Below, piece after piece: positions 59,675 through 64,000 of a stretch of 64,000 bases of DNA (its first letter is position 1; each line of letters begins with the position of its first letter). Under the pieces are notes generated by a model. It was not told the origin of the DNA, made no database searches, and saw only the letters and a program-made list of their open reading frames with translations. Source of the stretch: Parahoeflea alexandrii (lineage in GTDB: Bacteria > Pseudomonadota > Alphaproteobacteria > Rhizobiales > Rhizobiaceae); the NCBI RefSeq assembly GCF_027214025.1, contig NZ_JAPWHB010000002.1:124001-188000 (forward strand), in the 5' to 3' direction. The translations under genes and the position numbers were made by a program.

Positions 59675-60030
59675 TCGAGCGCTCCCTTTTTCCATTCGTA
59701 TACAAAGCCGACGGTCAGCACGCCGAGAAACGCCATCATCGACCAGAAACCCATCCAGCCGATGTCGCCGAACGACACGGCCCAGGGAAACAGGAAGGCT
59801 ACCTCGAGGTCGAAGATGATGAACAGGATCGAAACCAGATAGAACCGCACGTCGAATTTCATGCGCGCGTCATCGAATGCGTTGAAGCCGCACTCGTAGG
59901 CCGAGAGCTTTTCCGGATCGGGATTCTTGTAGGCGATCGCGAATGGCGCGATCAGCAAAGCCAGACCGATAACCAAAGCCAGACCGATGAAGATGGCAAT
60001 TGGCACATAAGCGCCCAGAAGTTCCGTCAT
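59665..60030 (-). CDS. nuoA: NADH-quinone oxidoreductase subunit A, 121 aa
   Basis: Three-helix membrane subunit at the joint of the two arms. Blocks [20 protein letters not shown] and [20 protein letters not shown] match the family. ATG at 60030 has AGGA upstream; a GTG 8 codons earlier is possible. First gene of the nuo operon, so the promoter lies in 60031-60577. Confidence 0.97.
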   Translation of the reverse strand: MTELLGAYVPIAIFIGLALVIGLALLIAPFAIAYKNPDPEKLSAYECGFNAFDDARMKFDVRFYLVSILFIIFDLEVAFLFPWAVSFGDIGWMGFWSMMAFLGVLTVGFVYEWKKGALEWE

Positions 60031-60577
60031 GACGTCCGTTCCTGTATCCGTCACAGTCGAAGCCCCTGCCTTACCCGAAGGTCTGGAGCCGGCCCCTCAC
60101 CTGTGCGGCTGATCATGTTGCAACGCGGCGTGGTTAGCGCAGCCCGCCAAGCGGCGCAAGAGCACACGAAGCATTTGATCAGATAGTGTGAGGTTTCACC
60201 ACCCAATGTTTCGCCGCGCCGGTGATAGCACGCAAAAATTTTCGGCAATTCACAGTTTTGCCACTGCCGCCGGGGCTGAAAAAGGAGAATCACTCCGGCA
60301 GCGGTCCGCTGCTGCGGAAAACCCACCCGCAAGCCGCACCCGGGGCATCGGCTGCAGCCGGCCTGTTTCGGGCGGATCGGCCGCGGAGCACCGCCCGGTG
60401 ATGCCGCTCGTCACCCGGAACGCGCCTGCGGGCGCACCCGAACAGCCATGAAAGCTCAATTGCGACAAAGGCCGACAATCGTCGAAGGTCTTTGGCGTTG
60501 AAGTTCTTTGGGAAGCTCTTGGGAAATCGGTGCCCCTGGGGCACAAGGTGGAAGCAGATCAGCTTCCGTTTGAAAAA
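60031..60577. other. Promoter region of nuo and 3' flank of tRNA-Asp; no gene seen
   Basis: About 550 bp. The part nearest nuoA is less GC-rich with an A/T patch at 60235-60245, where a promoter for nuo could lie, but no clear -35/-10 pair is identified. Further along are GC hairpins (GTGCCCCTGGGGCAC near 60530 and GGAAGC...GCTTCC near 60551) that may end tRNA-Asp transcription. Short open frames here have no support. Confidence 0.4.
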
Positions 60578-60654
60578 TGGCGCGAGTGACGGGGCTCGAA
60601 CCCGCGACCTCCGGCGTGACAGGCCGGCACTCTAACCAACTGAGCTACACCCGC
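60578..60654 (-). tRNA. tRNA-Asp (GTC)
   Basis: 77 nt, folds as a cloverleaf: acceptor GCGGGTG paired with CACTCGC (one G-U), D-arm AGCTCAGTTGGTTAGAG, anticodon loop CTGTCAC with anticodon GTC, and TC-loop GGTTCGAGCC. The 3' CCA is encoded. Transcribed on the minus strand. Confidence 0.95.
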
Positions 60655-60890
60655 GCATTTTTCACTCGGAACAAGCGGTGGCCGCCGTTCCGTGAGCGGT
60701 GAATTACGGGGTTCGCTCAAAGGTGTCAAGCGTCGATTGCGAAGGAAAAACGACAAAATTCAAACTTGCCGGAAACGCGCCCCCGGAAGGTCAGCTGTTG
60801 CGGGCTTCCTTCACGATTTGATGGATGCTGTCGAAGTTTTTTTCTTGCGGAACCGGCGCGAACGCCCTAAAGCATGCGCCACCAATCTGG

Positions 60891-60966
60891 GGGCGATTAG
60901 CTCAGTTGGTAGAGCGCCTCGTTTACACCGAGGATGTCGGGAGTTCGAGTCTCTCATCGCCCACCA
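60891..60966 (+). tRNA. tRNA-Val (TAC)
   Basis: 76 nt with encoded CCA. Acceptor GGGCGAT paired with ATCGCCC, D-arm AGCTCAGTTGGTAGAG, anticodon loop TTTACAC with anticodon TAC, and a TC-loop GAGTTCGAGTC. Plus strand, divergent from tRNA-Asp. Confidence 0.95.
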
Positions 60967-61123
60967 CTTCATCCCCTTGAAATCATTGAAACCCGCTGAC
61001 CTGCAACGGCTTTGACCCAAAGTGGCGTGACAAGACCGGGCTTCAGTATGGCCGGCAAGCCCCGGCCTTGGAAAGGCACAGCGGACAAGCACCTTCTAGG
61101 CGCAGAACGGTCCGCTGCGTCAT

Positions 61124-62464
61124 CTATCGTTGCAAACTCATCGTCGGAACGACGACGGCAGCCTCCATGCCCCGCGTCTGGCCGGCAATCGGCGAGACAA
61201 GTTCGAACTTGCAGTCCGCGCGCTCAGCAATGGTGCGGACAATGGCCAGTCCCAGCCCGCTTCCCTCGGCGGACCCGGATCCACGTTCAAACCGGCGGGT
61301 CAGGCGGGCGAGGATTTCCGACTCGATCACCGGGCTGTCGTTTTCGACGGACAGGCGTCCCGATGCCGAAAGCCTGATCCTGACGGGCGATCCGGGTGCG
61401 CCGTGCTTGAGGGCGTTCTCGATCAGGTTGCGGCACACGATGCCGAAGGCATCTGGATCAATATCGGACATCACCGGATGGTCTGGTGGAAGGAAGTCGA
61501 TCTGGCTCCCCCATGTGGTCCGTTCGAAGTCGGAAACGACCAGGCGCAGCACAAGACCCAGGTCTGCAGGTTTCCCTGTCCTGAGCCGTCCCCCTTCGGC
61601 ACGGGCAAGCTGGATCAGCTTCTCCGACAGACGCGTCAGGCGTTTCAGCGTTGTCTCGATGTCGGCCGCGCGTTTGGCCGCGACGGGGTCGGATGTTTCG
61701 CTTTGCAGGCGTTGCGCCTGGGCAATGGCGCCGGCCACGGGCGTGCGCAGTTCGTGGGCCGCGTTGGCAGCCAGGCTGCGTTCCGCCTCAAAGGCGGCGT
61801 TCAGCCGTGCAAGCAGATCGTTGGTTGCCACGGCGATGGGCGCAAGCTCGCTGGGCAGGTCAAGATCGGATGTTGGCGACAGATCGTGCGCGCCGCGACT
61901 CGCCAGCGCGTTTCGGAGCTGCCTGACCGGTCGGAAGCTCAAGCGAACGGCGCCGAAGATTGCGACCAGGCAGAGCGGTATGACGACCAGCAACGGCAGC
62001 CCGAGGCCCAACTGCATCTCGCGCGCCATCGACGCCCGGTGCTCAAGCGGCTCGGCCACGGCAATGGTAAGGCTTTCCTGCAGCGCTGCCTCGTAATAGA
62101 ACCTGTGGGTGGCAGATTGCCGGAACCCGACGCCATCGTAAGGCGGAAAGATCGAGGGGTCGGCGGCATGGGAACTGATGAGCACGCGTCCCTGTGCATC
62201 GCGAACGATGTAGGTCAGGAACTCCGAGTGCTCCTTCAGGTTGGCTATCCGCTGCGAAAGTCCTTCTTCCTCGCGGTCTATAATGTCGACAACCGCAAGC
62301 GGCAGCAGCCTTTGAGCCGTTTCCTGCAACGCGGAATCGAACACCTCGTCCATTTCATGGCGCAGCAGCGTCGCAGTCACTGTCGCTGTTATGATCCAGA
62401 GCAGTGTCACGCCGAGCCCGATGAGGATCGCCAGCCTTGCCTGAAGCGAACGGGGCGCCCTCAT
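61124..62464 (-). CDS. Sensor histidine kinase, 446 aa
   Basis: Membrane sensor kinase. Two membrane helices (residues about 10-32 and 155-180) enclose a ~120-residue periplasmic sensor region; then a HAMP-like segment (RPVRQLRNALASRG), the phosphorylation box HELRTPVAGAIAQ (His about residue 239), N-box NLIENALKHG and G-box GSGLGLAIV. The layout resembles QseC/TctE-type kinases. Its ATG overlaps the response-regulator stop in ATGA, so translation is coupled. Signal unknown. Confidence 0.93.
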   Translation of the reverse strand: MRAPRSLQARLAILIGLGVTLLWIITATVTATLLRHEMDEVFDSALQETAQRLLPLAVVDIIDREEEGLSQRIANLKEHSEFLTYIVRDAQGRVLISSHAADPSIFPPYDGVGFRQSATHRFYYEAALQESLTIAVAEPLEHRASMAREMQLGLGLPLLVVIPLCLVAIFGAVRLSFRPVRQLRNALASRGAHDLSPTSDLDLPSELAPIAVATNDLLARLNAAFEAERSLAANAAHELRTPVAGAIAQAQRLQSETSDPVAAKRAADIETTLKRLTRLSEKLIQLARAEGGRLRTGKPADLGLVLRLVVSDFERTTWGSQIDFLPPDHPVMSDIDPDAFGIVCRNLIENALKHGAPGSPVRIRLSASGRLSVENDSPVIESEILARLTRRFERGSGSAEGSGLGLAIVRTIAERADCKFELVSPIAGQTRGMEAAVVVPTMSLQR

Positions 62465-63120
62465 GTGGTCCCCAGCCGGTAGCCGAGGCCCCGCTCCGTC
62501 TCGATCACGGAATGGCCGAGCTTCTTGCGCAGGCGGCTCACATGCACCTCGATCGCGTTGCTGTCGATCTCGGTGTCGAAGGAATAGAGCCGCTCTTCAA
62601 GCTGCGCCTTGGAAAGCAGCTGCCCCGGACGCTGAACGAAGGCCTCGAAGAGCACCCATTCGCGCGCCGTCAGCGGCACCGCGCGGCCGGTCTTGCGCAC
62701 GCTGCGGGCGGCAAGATCTATCTCGAGGTCCCCGAGCCTGATGATGGGATTCGGATTGCCGCTGTAGCGCCGGGCGACGGATCCGATGCGCGCGGACAGT
62801 TCCGCAAGGTCAAACGGCTTGACCAGATAGTCATCCGCGCCGGCGTTCAATCCCTCGATCCGGTCGGAAACCTGATCAAGCGCTGTCAGAATGATGACGG
62901 GCGTCACATCGCCCTTGGAGCGAAAGGTCCTGAGAAAGGGAATGCCGCGCCCGTCCGGAAGCATCAGGTCGAGCAGCACCAGATCGTAGGCTGCAACCGC
63001 GACGGCGTCGCTCGCCTCGTCAAGCCGCTTGACCCAATCGAGCGAATGGCCGTCGGCGGCAATCTGGTCCCGCACGGCGGAGCCCAGAACCGTGTCGTCT
63101 TCAATCAGGAGTATGCGCAT
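62461..63120 (-). CDS. OmpR/PhoB-family response regulator, 219 aa
   Basis: Receiver domain: acidic pair in MRILLIEDDTVLG, phosphoacceptor Asp in LVLLDLMLPDGRGI, conserved Lys in ADDYLVKPFDLAEL. Winged-helix output domain: LTAREWVLFEAFVQRPGQLLSKAQL and IEVHVSRLRKKL, GLGYRL. The start at 63120 follows family alignment; the ribosome site is weak. Divergent from the PepSY gene, with heptamer direct repeats between, so it likely controls that gene and itself. Confidence 0.95.
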   Translation of the reverse strand: MRILLIEDDTVLGSAVRDQIAADGHSLDWVKRLDEASDAVAVAAYDLVLLDLMLPDGRGIPFLRTFRSKGDVTPVIILTALDQVSDRIEGLNAGADDYLVKPFDLAELSARIGSVARRYSGNPNPIIRLGDLEIDLAARSVRKTGRAVPLTAREWVLFEAFVQRPGQLLSKAQLEERLYSFDTEIDSNAIEVHVSRLRKKLGHSVIETERGLGYRLGTT

Positions 63121-63162
63121 GCTGTTCGCCCATGTTGTTCGTGCACTGTCTCGCATTGCCAA

Positions 63163-63211
63163 CTGACGGCAAACTGAAGCACCACGGTGTCCATGTTCAG
63201 CCCGCCGTCAG
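63163..63211. promoter_or_regulatory. Probable response-regulator operator upstream of the PepSY gene
   Basis: A heptamer direct repeat CTGACGG-CAAA-CTGAAGC (63163-63180, 11-bp period) on the plus strand, and a second on the minus strand, CTGACGG-CGGG-CTGAACA (63194-63211), 13 bp away. Heptamers 11 bp apart are the typical binding layout of OmpR/PhoB regulators. The first is repeated at 63594-63611. Operator function is inferred. Confidence 0.6.
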
Positions 63212-63261
63212 CTTCGGGGCGCAGATGAGCCTTCAAGATTCTACTACAGGGAGTATGGAGT

Positions 63262-63537
63262 ATGAGAAAGTCACTGGCCATTCTGTTTCTTTTCACGTCG
63301 CTTGGCGCCACCGGCCTGGCACGCGCCGAGGACGATGATTGCGCCGTGCCTATGGCGCAATGGCAGCCGCGCGAAGCGGTTCAGCGCGTGGCAGCGGAAC
63401 AGGGCGTGACCGTCCGCAGGATCAAGATTGATGACGGCTGCTACCAGATCAAGGGCCGCGACGCATCAGGGCGGAAGGTCGAGATCAAGGTCAATCCGCA
63501 GACGTTGGAAGTCATTGAAATCGAATATGACGATTGA
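63262..63537 (+). CDS. Secreted PepSY-domain protein, 91 aa
   Basis: A signal peptide (MRKSLAILFLFTSLGATGLARA, cleavage likely after ARA) precedes a mature protein of about 69 residues. The mature part matches the small PepSY fold: WQPREAVQRVAAEQGVTVRRIKIDDGCYQIKGRDASGRKVEIKV followed by an acidic end (EVIEIEYDD). Such proteins are often next to two-component systems and have been thought to sense or buffer cations or to inhibit proteases; not shown here. AGGGAG lies 8 bases upstream. Confidence 0.88.
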   Translation: MRKSLAILFLFTSLGATGLARAEDDDCAVPMAQWQPREAVQRVAAEQGVTVRRIKIDDGCYQIKGRDASGRKVEIKVNPQTLEVIEIEYDD

Positions 63538-63593
63538 GGCCTTGAGGAGTGCCGACGCTGTTGCGCCGCACTCCTTGGTCTGCAGTTTTGTTC

Positions 63594-63631
63594 CTGACGC
63601 CAAGCTGAAGCAGAAAGTCTCCGGGCGTCAG
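63594..63631. promoter_or_regulatory. Second probable response-regulator operator, upstream of the Asp-rich gene
   Basis: CTGACGC-CAAG-CTGAAGC (63594-63611) has the same heptamer direct repeat and 4-bp spacer as the site at 63163. An inverted heptamer GCGTCAG (63625-63631) follows 13 bp later, at the same offset as the second heptamer pair in the first operator. This places both genes in one regulon. Confidence 0.6.
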
Positions 63632-63689
63632 GAAACGATAAGGCCCAGGGACGAGGTTCCGGGTGTCGATCAAACCACAGGAGACACCC

Positions 63690-64000
63690 ATGAAGACAAC
63701 CCTTGCCATTCTGACCGCAACCACCGCGCTTGCCGCACTCCTCGCGATCCCGGCAGTCGGCGCGGTCCACTCCGGCCGCACCGGCGATTCCGGCCAGTTG
63801 ACAGCGATGGATAACGCCTCGCCCAACGAACATGGCTATCTGCTCGCCAGCAATGACGACGATGATCACCGGTCAAAGGCCCGATATCGTTCGGATGATG
63901 ACGACGACGATGATGAAGATGACGACGATCATCGCGGCCGGGCAAGCGCAAATCCTGCTCCCGCCGGCTCCGTCTCGCCCCCCAACAACGGTCTCTTCGA
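63690..64000 (+). CDS. Secreted Asp-rich protein, 3' end outside the window
   Basis: Begins MKTTLAILTATTALAALLAIPAVGAV, a clear signal peptide, followed by a short spacer and an extremely acidic stretch (SNDDDDH, then SDDDDDDDEDDDDH) with His residues, and a Pro/Ser/Asn-rich tail. 103 codons are visible with no stop. Asp/His clusters suggest divalent-cation binding (inference). CAGGAG lies 8 bases before the ATG. It is 152 bp after the PepSY gene and shares its operator sequence. Confidence 0.75.
   Translation, partial: MKTTLAILTATTALAALLAIPAVGAVHSGRTGDSGQLTAMDNASPNEHGYLLASNDDDDHRSKARYRSDDDDDDDEDDDDHRGRASANPAPAGSVSPPNNGLF

Overview
The window comes from a high-GC alphaproteobacterium of the order Hyphomicrobiales (Rhizobiales), most like a Rhizobiaceae or Hoeflea-type marine or soil genus. 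The evidence is the complete nuoA-N operon with an extended NuoE and a companion helix-hairpin-helix protein, a suf operon in the order sufS2-B-C-D-S1-T-A behind an Irr-type (ICE) box, RNase J, a short-form ProS, DUF1467 and DUF6481 proteins, and codon use dominated by G/C third positions. The genus is inference.

Layout. 1-3.6 kb: the 3' part of a B12-dependent ribonucleotide reductase with a terminator. 3.6-5.1 kb: an intergenic-repeat cluster of four 43-bp palindromic elements around a GIY-YIG nuclease gene, then about 680 bp with no recognisable gene. 5.1-18.7 kb: housekeeping and stress genes (DUF6481, metallophosphatase, PhnA-like protein, cation/proton antiporter, SelO, MsrA/MsrB, patatin lipase, TamB/TamA, DUF1993). 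18.9-22.3 kb: a dimethylglycine/sarcosine dehydrogenase-type flavoprotein with a hydratase. 22.4-29.6 kb: the SUF iron-sulfur assembly operon. 29.7-30.4 kb: an alpha/beta hydrolase with a terminator.

30.4-36.3 kb is an accessory segment of mixed origin. It holds a Fic protein with an unusual N-terminal domain, a divergent two-gene unit of unknown function with lower GC, a truncated second copy of the lolD 3' end, an MscS channel, an LssY_C protein and a frameshifted dihydrofolate-reductase-like gene. From 36.3 kb the conserved alphaproteobacterial block resumes, all on the minus strand: lolD, lolC/E, proS, a candidate small RNA and a small hydrophilic protein, DUF1467, mce, rnj, birA and the nuo operon (nuoN back to nuoA at 60.0 kb). 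tRNA-Asp and tRNA-Val follow. The window closes with a two-component system divergent from a PepSY protein and an Asp-rich secreted protein.

How the parts work together: SUF builds the Fe-S clusters needed by complex I (NuoB, E, F, G, I). TamA/TamB and LolCDE serve the outer membrane. MsrA/B and SelO belong to redox defence. The terminal two-component system probably controls its two secreted neighbours through shared heptamer direct repeats. The most novel-looking items are the Fic/unknown-gene pair, the GIY-YIG gene amid covarying palindromes, the shared operator upstream of the PepSY and Asp-rich genes, and the lolD duplication scar.
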